From Anodontia alba (lineage: Eukaryota; Mollusca; Bivalvia; Lucinida; Lucinidae), in NCBI GenBank assembly GCA_964016985.1, contig OZ024821.1, forward strand, positions 15,983,211-16,047,210: a stretch of 64,000 nt of DNA, given 5' to 3'. Below, one piece after another: positions 1 to 10,360 of this stretch. Each line of letters starts with the position of its first letter. Position 1 is the stretch's first letter. The notes under the pieces were generated by a model that saw nothing but the letters and a program-made list of their open reading frames with translations, searched no databases and was not told where the DNA came from. A program made the position numbers and the translations under genes.

Positions 1-783
1 GTGGACTCTCGCGTTGTCCTGTTGCAGCAAAACACCTTTAGAGAGTTTACGTCGGCGTTTTTCACGGATGGCGGTTCTCAGCTGGTCTAACAAGTTTGCA
101 TAGTACACTCCAGTTTTTGTACTTCTCTTGGGTAAAAAGTCCAACATAATAACGCCTTTTGCGTCCCAAACTACTGTGGCCATCACCTTGCCAGCAGATG
201 GTTGCGTCTTGAACTTCTTTGGCCTCGGGGACCCAGGCCCTACCCACTGACGACTCTGAGCTTTATTCTCTGGCTCATAATAATGAACCCAAGTCTCATC
301 TACATTCACCAGACGCAAAAGAAAATCATCTTTTGACCTAAAACGCTTCAACAAGGCGCTGCATACTGATGCTCTGGTTGCCATTTGCTCATCGCTAAGG
401 GATTTGGGGACCCAACGGGCTTGCGCATACCTAAACGATCATGTAAGATTGTTGAAACGCTACCATGTGAAATGCCTAATGCCTGCGCTATTTCTTCCAC
501 CTAAATTCGCCTATCAGAGTATACCAGATCCCGAACTTTCTTACACATTTCTTCGTCGGTGGCATCCAGTGGGCGTCCAGACCTGGCTTCATCTTCTACG
601 TTTGAATTCCCCTACCCAGAATTTAACCTTAGCATAAGATGGTGCAGAAGACCCATAAACATCGGCTAACTCGCCGTGTATTTCCTTGCCTGTTTTACCT
701 TTAAAATACAAGTACCGAATTACAGCAAGGTACCCAACTTCAGATGAAAAGCATGCATTTGCATCACTAGCCATGTTTGACAT
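1..783 (-). pseudogene. Mariner transposase, decayed and cut by the window edge
   Basis: Reading from 783 down, the product starts at a Met and shows the mariner N-terminal helix-turn-helix region (VIRYLYFKGKTGKEIH, then KVKFWVGEFK). A frameshift follows near 600, then a segment with GRPLDATDEEM and ISHGSVSTIL that carries an in-frame stop at 501-503, then a second frameshift near 425. From about 425 to base 1 the frame is fully open, about 140 codons, with VPKSLSDEQ, the first catalytic Asp in VDETW (codon 298-300), VMATVVWDAKGVIMLDF and the second catalytic Asp in LLQQDNARVH (codon 16-18). The two Asp codons are 94 apart, close to the usual mariner spacing. The third catalytic residue and C-terminus lie outside the window. 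The family is clear (Tc1/mariner); two frameshifts and a stop make this copy inactive. Confidence 0.92.
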
Positions 784-1450
784 TCAATATCTTATTAAAG
801 AATGACTCGATACGTGTGCAATTTTGTACCCATGTACAGTATAAAACATATATTGAAACAAAGCTTGAAAATCGTGACCGTCTCGGTCCATCGGAAATGG
901 GATAGGCTGGTTATTTATTGACACGCCCTCGTAACATGACGGTGTTTTTTGTACTTGAAGGTAAGACACTGCTACAGATTCGACGTTTGCGCATTTTGGG
1001 GGCACTTTTTTTTTGGCCTGAAGCGGCCCACAAGAGGGTACATGTACAAATAGCATTGATATGTTAAAGGCTCTATATTCTTCAAAAGTAGGCATTTTAT
1101 TATCAAAAAAGGTTTAAAAATTATATATGGTAATAACACAATTATAAAATGTGGCACCTGTCAGCCTGTAAAATTTAAGTTAGTCTCTGGTTCTTGAACT
1201 GGATCAAAAAAAAAAAAAAGAAAAAAAAAAAAAAAAAAAGAAAAGATTTTTTTATCGTATATCTGAATTATTATCGCCAACAATGTGACACATTTAATGA
1301 TTGTATTAATACCATTCAATTCATTAAATATGTCTTGGATAAAAAAAATGTATCTATTTTTTTTCCAGGAATATGGAGCCTTTAACATAATGGTGTTTTT
1401 TTTTTTTTTTGTTGTTGTTTTTTTTTATACTTGTAGGTAAGACACTGCAG
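784..1450. repeat. Non-coding flank of the mariner copy with a direct repeat
   Basis: There is no coding signal. The sequence around 939-973 and that around 1391-1449 share GGTGTTTTTT, ACTTG and GGTAAGACACTGC in the same order, so a roughly 35-60 bp sequence is repeated directly about 450 bp apart. An A/G-interrupted poly-A tract lies at 1205-1244. The repeat could be an element end or a local duplication; I cannot tell which. Confidence 0.45.
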
Positions 1451-1467
1451 AATCTGGAGATAAAGTA

Positions 1468-1838
1468 TACAGTAAAACTTCAATGACTCGAACACCGATG
1501 GCTCGTTCACCGTGGATGATTCGAACTCGTTTTTGAATCACTAGGAAAGTTCTTCCGATAACTCAAGAAAACAAATATTTAGCGTTACTTTAGGAAAATG
1601 TTCTTATTTTATTCTAAAACTGCATGCTGTGAGTAATCATTAGAATTGCCTCATTCAGGCTTCTGATGAATGCATTCAACATACCATTATTTCATGGAAA
1701 ATCGAATAGGCATATCTATATTATACCATTTGCCTTCTGACAAGGTGCTATGATTAACCCTCAGTGGCTCGGATACCCGAGTCTAGAACAAATTTCCGTG
1801 GGTCTGAAAAAATGTTTGAGTTATTGAGTTCGACTGCA
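1468..1838. mobile_element. pogo/Tigger-like MITE (CAGTAAAACTTCAATGACTC ends)
   Basis: The left end reads TACAGTAAAACTTCAATGAC and continues with TCGAAC. The right end reads TTTGAGTTATTGAGTTCGAC then TGCA, an imperfect inverted repeat of about 25 bp. Ends of the form CAGT...CTCGAAC next to TA are typical of pogo/Tigger elements of the Tc1/mariner superfamily. The inside has no open frame, so this is a non-autonomous copy. A truncated end of the same kind (AAACCTCAATGACTCGAAC) recurs near 2926-2945. Confidence 0.65.
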
Positions 1839-1935
1839 CAGCCCCGACAGAGGTCAATCTAACCACGTGAACGTCCGGTGAGCGTGAAACGACGTATACA
1901 TGGAAATGCCAATGGTACTATTCTTGCATTCCAGT

Positions 1936-2192
1936 CATCACGAAAACACGCCTATATAATTTTGACCCCCTTAAACCCCACTTTTATATAGTAAAACTGG
2001 GGTCTACAGGGGTATACATTATTTTTCTTATTTCTGCTCAAAAGATAGATTGTGGGTACTCGTTAGAACCGCCTCTCACAATCTATGTTTTGAGCAGAAA
2101 TATGAAAAAAATATCAGAATGTTTTATCTGAAAATTTTCCTTTTTTGGTTGTAAAATTTTCAATATATTTGTATAGGCGTGTTTTCGTAATG
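1936..2192 (+). mobile_element. F1 foldback element, copy 1
   Basis: F1 starts CATCACGAAAACACGCC and ends GGCGTGTTTTCGTAATG. The left (L) arm has a small internal stem (TAAACCCCA with TGGGGTTTA-type sequence) and the right (R) arm has ATCTGAAAATTTTC. Both flank a central hairpin built from GGGTACTCGTTAGAACCGCC and its complement. In this copy the right half of the central hairpin is shortened: CCGCCTC is followed directly by TCACAATCTATG. No coding capacity. Fifteen copies occur in the window; + means the L arm comes first. Confidence 0.85.
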
Positions 2193-2490
2193 GAAACTAC
2201 ATTGCTGTAATTTATATGCCCATGAAAGCCAAAATCTTTCACCATAGATAGTTCCATAATGCATAAAGCTCAAATGTCATAGTAATTTGTTACAGAAACA
2301 GACAATTTCCGGCGCTACCCACTTGAAAAAGCAGACAGTTGTTTTCTTAATCTTACCAATAATTGGTGAACTGCCTCACAGACGATAAAACAAGCCACAA
2401 CATGTCAATCGTATCTTATTGCATCAGGTGTCAGGTGAAATGCACAGTCCCTATTACATGTAAATTGTGTGATCTGACGGATTTATTCTA
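2193..2490. other. Unclassified non-coding spacer
   Basis: There is no open frame of note, no terminal repeats and no similarity to the other families in the window that I could see by eye. Confidence 0.5.
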
Positions 2491-2493
2491 CTG

Positions 2494-2780
2494 ATCGTTC
2501 TAAGGCGGTGGTACCGGTGTTAGTCTTACTCTTTGTTGCTTTGTGGTTTATTCTGCGAGACGATTTGTTTTATGTCTTGCCTTGTGTCATTTTGTTCTTG
2601 TGTTTTACAGTCCCTTTAGCATTGCGATTACCTCGCTTGGGAAAAAGAGAGCTAGTCTTGGTGCTTTTCGTACATTTGCGCTTGTTTGGTTTTGTCTGTT
2701 TCCTCTTCCTCTTGGTGTCTGGGAAGGGCTGCGGTTTGTGATTGTGGCACTCCCTGGACTTTTCTCTTACCCACCCCACA
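2494..2780 (+). repeat. R2 repeat, copy a
   Basis: R2 is a dispersed, non-palindromic repeat of about 280 bp. It begins near TCTAAGGCGGTGGTACCGG and ends with GTGATTGTGGCACTCCCTGG and TTTTCTCTTACC. Copies at 5776-5947 and 21620-21912 are very similar, and more diverged ones lie at 28328-28570 (+) and 45270-45433 (-). The same frame is mostly open in copies a and c (each begins MVYS and ends ALPGLFSY), but the copies are too alike in DNA for that to prove coding. Family unknown. Confidence 0.7.
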
Positions 2781-2781
2781 C

Positions 2782-2896
<115 letters not shown>

Positions 2897-3165
2897 TACG
2901 TATTTTTCAGTATCTGAGAGAATAAAACCTCAATGACTCGAACACGGGTCGCTGTATCCGGGCATCTTTACTCCCTCAAAACTGAAAATATAGTTTCAGA
3001 ATGCTATCAAATAAAATCACTGAGAACTGATATTGTTACCACACACAATATTCTCCGAAGAGAGATAACTAAATCGCCAATTTAACAACATCAGAAAATC
3101 ACTGTTGTTTCCCATGTATAGGCAAATTGTCTACAGAGAGCTAGAAACCAACGATCCAGTACAAT

Positions 3166-3393
3166 TTAACACATTTATGCCGAGGGGACTATTCTACCTT
3201 AACTCTTTGGACCGATCCGTTTCCAATTTTAGGGGTGCCTAGTCAGTTTGTTTTATACTAGGATTTATAGAAATTCCTGTGTTTAATACAAACACTGTAG
3301 ACCCTGATCAGACGCCGCACATTGCGGCGTCTGATCAGGGTCTACACTGTTTGTCAATGTCCCTTTTATGGTACGCTAGGCATAAAAGAGTTA
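3166..3393. mobile_element. Y-family MITE with T hairpin, copy 1
   Basis: The ends form an imperfect inverted repeat: TTAACACATTTATGCCGAG on the left and CTAGGCATAAAAGAGTTAA on the right. Inside, near the right end, lies the T hairpin: ACACTGTAGACCCTGATCAG, ACGCCGC, a short loop, then the complement ending in TACACTGTTTG. Y elements also occur at 50786-51022 (best ends) and, degraded, near 35280-35490 and 54788-54975. Confidence 0.65.
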
Positions 3394-3419
3394 ATGCTTA
3401 CATATATGAGTCGAAATGT

Positions 3420-3846
3420 GATAAAACGTACCTTCTGACAAGACAAAGTTTAAGAGCCGTTTGCGCATGCGTGCAATTAGACTGGCTCCAGCCTCCAGTG
3501 ACTAAATATTTTTCTTATAACCCTGTTTGATATTCCACTAAAATAAAACCAAAATACTATCACGACTATAAAGACTGGTCACTAGTGACCAGCCTTTATA
3601 ATCATAATGCTATTTTGATTTTATTTTAGTGGCTTATCAAAACAGGATTATAAGAAAAAAATATTAAGTCACTGGAGACTGGAGCCAGTCTACCATGCAA
3701 TCATTTCTGAGTTCGTTGTCCGTATAAATAAACTTTTGCATCCTTAGTTTTCCAAAATTCGCCAAATGAAGATTCTGATCAGACTGCGCAAATTCTGATC
3801 TGAATCTTTGCCGGGCGCTTATGTCCGAAGGTACGTTTTCTAACGT
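3420..3846. mobile_element. H-family double-hairpin element, interrupted
   Basis: The left end carries AAACGTACCTTCTGACA and the right end carries GTCCGAAGGTACGTTTTCT, an inverted pair. The right half has the H core (GAAGATTCTGATCAGACTGC then TGATCTGAATCTTTGCC). The left half is interrupted by the palindrome at 3467-3701. H elements normally carry two GATCAGAC-type hairpins in tandem; see the complete copy at 31710-31945. Confidence 0.6.
3467..3701. mobile_element. Near-perfect 235-bp palindrome inside an H element
   Basis: The centre is CTGGTCACTAGTGACCAG (axis at 3583/3584). Arms of about 115 nt pair outward: TTTATTTTAGTGG pairs with CCACTAAAATAAA, and GACTGGCTCCAGCCTCCAGT pairs with ACTGGAGACTGGAGCCAGTC. 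The outermost pairing is TGCAATTA with TACCATGCA-type sequence. The left flank and the right flank both match H-family sequence, so the palindrome looks like an insertion into an H element. Confidence 0.75.
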
Positions 3847-3957
3847 TACGGATCATCGTTATAGATTTACCAAAAGGAAAAATTTATTGAAATCTCAGAA
3901 AAGACCGTCCTTGAAGTCACTGTCTGATAAGAACAAACATTTCCGTTCTTCGTACAG

Positions 3958-4013
3958 ATTGAGAGAGAGAGGGAGAGAGAGAGAGAGAGAGAGTGAGAGA
4001 GAGAGAGAGAGAG
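3958..4013. repeat. (GA)n microsatellite
   Basis: A run of GAGAGA with a few interruptions. Confidence 0.95.
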
Positions 4014-4149
4014 TGGTGAGAACCAATGGACATCCCTAAATAATGGAGCCTTGTAACGTAATAAGCTTCATTATAACCTTCGCATCTTCATGCTTCTTTG
4101 GGTCCGGATGATAGTTATATTACAAACTGTGCACACTCAATTCAAACGT

Positions 4150-4315
4150 CTGTCTTCCATTTTTAACTCTTCAACTGCCAGAGACGATAATATTAGGCTT
4201 TTGCAAACAGCGTATATCCTGATGAGACGGCTCTCAATCGATAGTTTGTTAAGAGAAACAAAGCAGATGGCAAATGTGGTCTGAAATTTGACGCCGAAAG
4301 AGTTAATTAAATATC
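4150..4315. mobile_element. C2-type inverted-repeat element with half a T hairpin
   Basis: The left end is TTTTTAACTCTTCAACTGCC and the right end GACGCCGAAAGAGTTAA. The middle holds GCTTTTGCAAACAGCGTATA and TGATGAGACGGCTC, one arm of a T-type hairpin. A sister copy lies at 9440-9626 with GGCACCGAAAGAGTTAA at the right end. Confidence 0.55.
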
Positions 4316-4339
4316 AAGTACGGAAACACAGAATCAAGT

Positions 4340-4600
4340 ACGGAAACGCATTTGAGCCACAATCTAAGAAAACGCATCTTCAGACATGCGCGCGCAGCGA
4401 TGAATCATATTGGCTTTTGCATCGGCACGGTCTGGTCAGAATCTTGACTGGACGCATTTCGGAGAGCCAAGGATGCAAAGTCTCTTCATGCGGACAACGA
4501 AGACTCTAATCAGACTGCGCGGATGCGCAGTCTGATTTGTGTCTTCGTTGGGCGCACATGTTTGAAGGTACGTTCTCTTATGTTGTGGTCCATTTGAAAC
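4340..4600. mobile_element. H-family double-hairpin element
   Basis: It begins near AAAACGCATCTTCAGACATG and ends TTTGAAGGTACGTTCTC. The second hairpin is well kept: CGAAGACTCTAATCAGACTG, CGCGGATGCGCAG, TCTGATTTGTGTCTTCGTTG. The first hairpin is degraded. Confidence 0.6.
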
Positions 4601-4788
4601 TTTATTGGAGGTCCAATATGCTCACGCACAAACTACTCTTATGTAATGGGTAACACAGGAACGTTCGACAAATTATTTGTATCAGGAGGAATTAATCACA
4701 TTTCTACTGTATTCTTAGCGCATTCAGTGTAACAAGGATGCAGGTAACTTATACATGTATGATTTCTTTTATCCAATGTAGAAATCGC

Positions 4789-4816
<28 letters not shown>
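4789..4816. repeat. Poly-A tract
   Basis: A run of 28 consecutive A. Similar long A runs occur at 15616-15642, 48979-49012, 49183-49214, 55226-55252 and 55840-55872. Confidence 0.95.
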
Positions 4817-4823
<7 letters not shown>

Positions 4824-4917
4824 CGAAATGGCTTTTGTTCCAAATGCGAGCAGCGAAGGTTCACAATAGCCTATGCATCTATGGAGTTTACAGTCGCTGT
4901 CCGTTCACAGTATTATA

Positions 4918-5290
4918 ACAGTCGACTCTCGTTATCTCTAATTCAAAGGGACTATCTGAAATACTTCTAGATATCCGTACCTCGACATATCAGATTTGAA
5001 AAATCGAGGAAAAAATAAGCCAAATAGGCACATTTCACAAACGAATTATGTAATTTGACTCCTGAAGTTAGAGATATATTGAAAATATTGTGGAAAAGAG
5101 AAATTGCTCAATGTCTCCTTTTTTCCACAATATTTTGTGACCTGCTGTTAGCTTTCCATATTGAAACAGGGACAATATTACTTCGAGATAAGCAGAGTCG
5201 AGCTAACGAGAGTCGACTGTATTTTCCAATGTTAAAAAGAGATAAGCAGAGTCAAGATAACGAGAGTCGACTGTATTTTCCAATGTAAAA
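4918..5290. mobile_element. pogo/Tigger-like MITE T1 with duplicated right end
   Basis: The left end is ACAGTCGACTCTCGTTATCT. The right end is AACGAGAGTCGACTGTA, reached at 5221, and then again at about 5275 after a tandem repeat of GAGATAAGCAGAGTC and the following bases. The terminal 50-odd bp are therefore present twice. Sister elements lie at 29759-29983 and 47414-47603. No coding sequence. Confidence 0.75.
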
Positions 5291-5413
5291 ATAGTAAACA
5301 AATCAACAACGAAAGGGTTTTGTACCAAATACGGGTAGCGGTTCACACCAGCCTATGCTTCCACGCAGTCTACATTCACTGTCCGTTCACAGTATCATTC
5401 GGTTCATTTACTA

Positions 5414-6082
5414 CATCACGAAAACACGCCTATATAATTTTGACCCCCTTAAACCCCACTTTTATATATTAAAACTGGGTTTTACAGGGGTATACATTTT
5501 TTTCTTATTTTTGCAAAAAAAAAAAAACAAAAAAAAACAAAAACAAAAAAAAACAACAACATATATTGTGGGTACTCGTTAGAACCGCCTCACCGAGGCG
5601 GTTCGAACGAGTACCCACAATCTATGTTTTGAGCAGAAATATGAAAATATCAGAATTCTATATAATAATGGTCCCCTTAAACCCCTTTTTTATACAGTAA
5701 AACTGAGGTTTACAGGGGTATACTATTTTCCTTATTTCTGCTCAAAAAGGTAGATTGTGGGTAACTCGTTTTTCAGTCCTTTTAGCATTGCGATTACCTC
5801 ACTTGGGGAAGAGAGAGCTAATCTTAGTGCTTTTCGTACGTTTGTTCGATTTATGCTTGTTTGGATTTGTCCGTTTCCTCTTCCTCTTAGTGTCTAGGAA
5901 GGGCTGCGGTTTGTGATTGTGGCACTCCCGGGACTTTTCCCTTACCGCCGAGGCGGTTCTAACGAGTACCCACAACCTATGTTTTGAGCAGAAATATGAA
6001 AAAAATATCAGAATTTTTATCGAAAACATTCAGTTTTTGGTGGTGAAATTTCAATATATTTGAATAGGTGTGTTTTCGAATG
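5414..6082 (+). mobile_element. F1 foldback copy 2, composite of two elements
   Basis: A complete L arm and central hairpin run to about 5650. A second L-arm segment without its terminus follows (CCCCTTAAACCCC, then the stem and GATTGTGGGTAACTCG), then R2 copy b, then a complete R arm ending GTGTGTTTTCGAATG. It looks like one F1 recombined with another that carried an R2 insertion in its loop. An A-rich run at 5514-5562 expands the L arm. Confidence 0.75.
5776..5947 (+). repeat. R2 repeat, copy b, inside an F1 hairpin
   Basis: It holds the 3' 170 bp of R2, from AGTCCTTTTAGCATTGCG to GTGGCACTCCCGGGACTTTT, lodged between the two halves of the F1 central hairpin. The 5' part of R2 is missing. 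An in-frame TAG interrupts the frame that is open in copies a and c. Confidence 0.75.
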
Positions 6083-6950
6083 AGAGAATATATCGACTAA
6101 CAAAGAGGACACAGATCAGTCTGCGAATACGTAGACTCACTTTTTAGAAGGCGGCAAAACCATTTAGAGAGAGTTACCTTTCTTTCCTGAAATAGTATCC
6201 ATTTTTTTTTATTTCTTCTGACGAAGATAGCTAGGATACTGTTATACGTACATAAGATGTTTAATGTTTTAAATATCATTATTTTCGTGTTTACTGCAGT
6301 CTCTGTCCATATAGAACTTTCTGGAAAGTCATGTTTACAATAACAAGTTGTTTGTATTCTTTTCAGAGCTTTCCAGAAGGAATATTCTGGGCTGATCTAT
6401 TTTTATCACAAGGTGCGAGAAGCCCACGGTACAAGATGTATACTCAATGTCCCATTTCGATGCATTATTTATCAGTCAATAGGGGACATGGTAAAGAACA
6501 TTGACTGAAAACAGAATGTGTCACGCAAGTAAACAACGCCAGTATCACGCAAATCAAGCTCAACAATGGAACAGACTATTGTATTTGTTGGGCATAATGA
6601 CATTATTTGGCAGTCCTCGGGTTTGAGAGGTTGTTTGTTTCACCTGCATATCCCATTTCATATTTTCATTGAGTCAGTATTATCTCATTATATTGTGTTA
6701 CTAAAAGTACATGTAATAACATTTAGACATTTTAGGCTGTCAGACATGGGGTGTCCCATTACACGTATTTCCAGCATTCGATAAACCCTTTGAACTTTAA
6801 TTTTACTTTTGTCTTTTTTGTTACTTTTATAACATATTCCATGTTTCCTCTTGGTTTTATAAATTCCCTGAACATTTCTACTATTCTATTATCCGATATT
6901 AGAGGACCGATGGAGTTTCCAACCGTGTCCGTCAGAAAGAAAGAATGAAA
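6083..6950. other. Unclassified AT-rich sequence
   Basis: Only short open frames occur and none resembles a known protein. A weak G-family trace (AGGCGGCAAAACCATTTAGA) lies near 6150. Confidence 0.45.
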
Positions 6951-7155
6951 TACCAAAAGGGAGCGAATTCTTTTTTTGGAGAGTAGATCCCTCTTCAGAA
7001 ATGAGGCAAACAGTTCTGAAATCTGCAGCCCCACTCCGATAGTGGCATACTCCTGGAACCTTTCAGCCCTGCAGACCAAAACATTTTTGAAAACAGTGTA
7101 GATCCTAATGAGACGGCTCATAATGACCCGTCTCATCAGGATCTACACTGTTAGC
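6950..7155. repeat. G-family remnant followed by a T hairpin
   Basis: 6955-7050 has the G-family words AAAGGGAGCGAATTCTTT and AGATCCCTCTTCAGAA. 7093-7152 is a T hairpin: AACAGTGTAGATCCTAATGA, GACGGCTC, loop, then GTCTCATCAGGATCTACACT. No reading frame of interest. Confidence 0.55.
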
Positions 7156-7203
7156 CATTATGTTTTGAATTTTGATTGAGTCGCCTATTTGAAACAATAG
7201 TTC

Positions 7204-7554
7204 CATCACGAAAACATGCTTATACAATGTTGACCCCCTTAAACCCCACTATTATATATTAAAACTAGGGTTTACATGGGTAAACATTATTTTTCTTATT
7301 TCTGCTCAAAAACATAAATTGTAGGTACTCGTTAGAACCGCCTCGCCGAGGCGGTTCTAACGAGTACCCACAATATATGTTTTGAGCAGAAATGAGTGAG
7401 TGATCAGATTTTAACGCTACCAGGCAACTATGTCACATGGAGGCAGCGCCAAATATGAGCAGAAATATGAAATATAGCAGAATTTCTATCTGAAAATTTT
7501 CATTTTCTGGTGGTAAAATTTTTACTATATTTGAATAGGCTTGTTTTCGTAATG
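7204..7554 (+). mobile_element. F1 foldback copy 3, with a small insertion
   Basis: Ends CATCACGAAAACATGC and GGCTTGTTTTCGTAATG. The central hairpin is nearly perfect around 7350. In the R arm, about 65 bp (7393-7455) separate two copies of the GAGCAGAAAT word. The insert contains ACGCTACCAGGCAAC and GGAGGCAGCGCC, a short sequence also seen at 34530-34575 and 41570-41615. Confidence 0.85.
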
Positions 7555-7944
7555 TGACTAGGTTCAAAGATGGAAGAGTCCACGTCGGACACCCAGGGAT
7601 GAAGGGGCTAAGCGCGTGTAATTTAACAAACCAGTAAAGAAGTTGTGCAGAAAGTGCCACAGTCACAGACTTATCCAATTCTCATCTTGCTTCATTCATG
7701 ATGGTAAGCATTTGGATATACAGACTAATAACAGAGGAAGAAAAATCAAGTCCTAGAAACTAGTGAAGCACTCTCTGTACGCCACAATAATTTTCTGATA
7801 TCGAGCAAATTATTGAACCAATTCTTTAAATTGTTTCCTATTAAGGATCTAGACAGACGCTGTGTTTTGCACAGGATAATTCAGCTGATAATTTAGAGAC
7901 CTTGCTTGGCACTTTAGTTGATGGCTTCAACCTTAAATAAACAT

Positions 7945-8195
7945 TATTTGGGCTGCGTCATGCGAAAAGCTGTCTTCGAACATGGGCAATACGCACAGAT
8001 TAAGATTCACCCCATGGATGCGCAGTCTCATCCGGGCATTTTCTCTCCACTGATATATTCAATAATGTCTTATGATTATGTTAGCGGACAGCAAATGCCC
8101 TGACCAGACGTCGCGCATGCGCAAACTGATCTGGGCCTTCGCTATCTGCAAATGTCCGAAGACACGTTTTCGCGTGGCATGGCTCATTTAAAGAG
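7945..8195. mobile_element. H-prime double-hairpin element
   Basis: The left end is GCGTCATGCGAAAAGCTGTC then TTCGAACATG. The right end is GTCCGAAGACACGTTTTCGC then GTGGCATGGCTC, an inverted pair. Two degraded hairpins (GATTAAGATTCACCC..., and CCCTGACCAGACGTCGCGC with CTGATCTGGGCC) lie between. The closest copy is at 12308-12512. Confidence 0.6.
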
Positions 8196-8209
8196 GTTGT
8201 TTACCTATT

Positions 8210-8475
8210 AACTTTTACCACTGTCTTGGTTAAATCAGGAGACGACAAATTAGTAATGTGTTTCTTTTTTTTTTTTTTTTCAAGAAAACAGGATTTGACA
8301 TTTCATTCAAATTGTCTCTTGGAGACAATTTTTATGAAATGTCAAATTCTGTCCAAAGAGACAATTTGCATGAAATGACAAATCCTGTTTCCTGGAGAAA
8401 ATAAGAAAAATACTTCAAAATTGCTGAAAATTTTACCCAGAGTACTAAGCAATAATGCTGTTTCTAGCATCTCAT
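8210..8475. mobile_element. C-family hairpin element
   Basis: The central palindrome pairs AAACAGGATTTGACATTTCA with TGAAATGACAAATCCTGTTT. An inner repeat of the CAAATTGTCTC/GAGACAATTT stem occurs twice, so the hairpin is partly duplicated. The same core lies at 24320-24520 and 41080-41275. Confidence 0.65.
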
Positions 8476-8748
8476 GGGGTGTAATTGAACAATGACATGC
8501 ACAAAAGATGTTTTGGCACACACGAAACAAAAGAAGAAACTGATCAGTCTGCTCAGATCAGACTGAGCCTCCCTGTGACGATTCAGCAGCTTCTAAGAAG
8601 GGAAATTATAGAAACCCTAAGAGATTTGTTTTTGAATAATTACTGACGTTGAAATTGTTAGGTTGCCATTATACATGTGAGCAAGCAAATTTGTTATATT
8701 TCAATTAAATTTCAAGCTGACTGATTAAGAAATATGCATATATAAGGT

Positions 8749-9078
8749 ACAAACAATCCTCTTTATACCGACACTCGATACAACGACAAAATTCATGATA
8801 ATGACAATTTGACTGTCTAGGAACCTTCGCTTAAGAGGTAAGAATTAGTTACAAATTATGCAAGAATTTTGCATTGATACTTTAAAGAAACATACGTTTT
8901 GGAAATTTGTTAGAAGCTAACAAACATCCAAAACATATGTTCTATGAGGAAAGAAGAACAAAACAAAATCTTTCTTACACAACAATCTGCTCATTAAGTT
9001 TTCTATACAACAGCAAATTCATTTTAATGACAACGTCTTTGGGAACAAACGCTGTCGTTGTAATGTGAGTTCACTGTA
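8749..9078. mobile_element. pogo/Tigger-like MITE T2, copy a
   Basis: The left part reads CTCTTTATACCGACACTCGA then TACAACGACAAA. The right end reads GCTGTCGTTGTAATGTGAGT then TCACTGTA. The interior has a short hairpin (GGAAATTTGTTAGAAGC with the complement and CCAAAACATATGTTC), a version of the F1-like hairpin core. Copies b and c lie at 11143-11487 and 18996-19619. Confidence 0.65.
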
Positions 9079-9439
9079 TCAAGTTTTATTTTTTAAGAAA
9101 AATGATAATAAATCAATAGAATGGCATCTGCTACAATTTGGCGTAGCCCCTTTAAGAATAAAACTGACGTATAAATTTTACCTCTACATAAAAAAAGCAT
9201 AGGTGACCCCACTTATTCCGATCCACCTTTAGCCAGACCACGTCAACATGTACATTTAGGTTAGGGATGGGGTTTTATTATACATGTACAACAAGACAAA
9301 ATATTTAGACGTAAACGTCTAAGTACCGACGCAAATTTTATTCTTGATTACTTAGAGATATATGGGACGAGGATATACTAAAGTTTAATGAATTATCAAA
9401 GTAACGTGTAAAATAGAACATCAAATGTGATTCTTTAAC

Positions 9440-9626
9440 TTCCACTGCCTATAATAATAGGCTTTTGCAAGCAGCATAGATTCATATGAGCCGTCTTATC
9501 TGGATCTACGCTGTTTGACATTCAGTTTTTCAACTTTACGTATAAACTTCTTTTCAAGCGATAATTTGTTAAAGAAAAGAAAAGCAGACGACTTATGTCG
9601 TCTGAAATTTGGCACCGAAAGAGTTA
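9440..9626. mobile_element. C2-type inverted-repeat element, second copy
   Basis: The left end is TTCTTTAACTTCCACTGCC and the right end GGCACCGAAAGAGTTAA. A T-type hairpin (GCAGCATAGATTCATATGAG, then CGTCTTATCTGGATCTACGC) sits inside. Confidence 0.55.
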
Positions 9627-9699
9627 ATGTTTGCTTTTATTAAGCTTTATAAAAATAAAATATATATTAATCTGTTTATAACACACTTAGTAATAAGTT

Positions 9700-9842
9700 T
9701 TTTTTTTTATATTTGCCGGAATCGTCACAACGACGATCCCGGCAAATATAAAAGAGTCCTTAGTGAGCTAATCGAATAGTGTACCATATGTAAAAATCCC
9801 AAGCTTTATTAAGAGACCGGCGCGATTCGCGCGCCGGTCAAT
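9700..9842. repeat. Two unrelated short hairpins
   Basis: 9708-9753 pairs TTTATATTTGCCGG with CCGGCAAATATAAA around ATCGTC/GACGAT. 9813-9841 pairs GACCGGCGCG with CGCGCCGGTC, unusually GC-rich for this region. I found no copies of either in the window. Confidence 0.6.
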
Positions 9843-10360
9843 TATGCAACAGTAAAACGGTTATGTTCATTGAATAACACGGGAAGCACTGAACGCCCAC
9901 CCACTAAGGAGATAATTTGTATGACTATCAAACCGTATTTTCTTGCGAAAGAATGGTAATTATTCCAAATTGTTGTCTGATGTTTACTTCGCCTAAGGGG
10001 ACAATATGCGTAAAAACTCATTTCTGGGAAATAATAATAAAAATAATAACAGTAATAATAATAGTAACAATAATCAAAATGACGTCTATTCAAATAACCA
10101 CTCAGCATGCTTGGCTTTATTATTTGTCTGCAAATACATGTATCTGCCAGGTCGCACCTGATGACTTAATGACAGTAACTCCGTAATGGATCAATATATT
10201 CAACCAAGGCATAAGAAAATATGTTAAACCGTACACGAATAACGTGTGCGTCTGTGCGTAAGGACTCTTGAGGTTTGTCAGTAGGATATAACATTATATG
10301 TACCGATTTAGATAATCGGACAGATCGGTCAGATTTGTCAGTATCCGATTCGACAACCAA

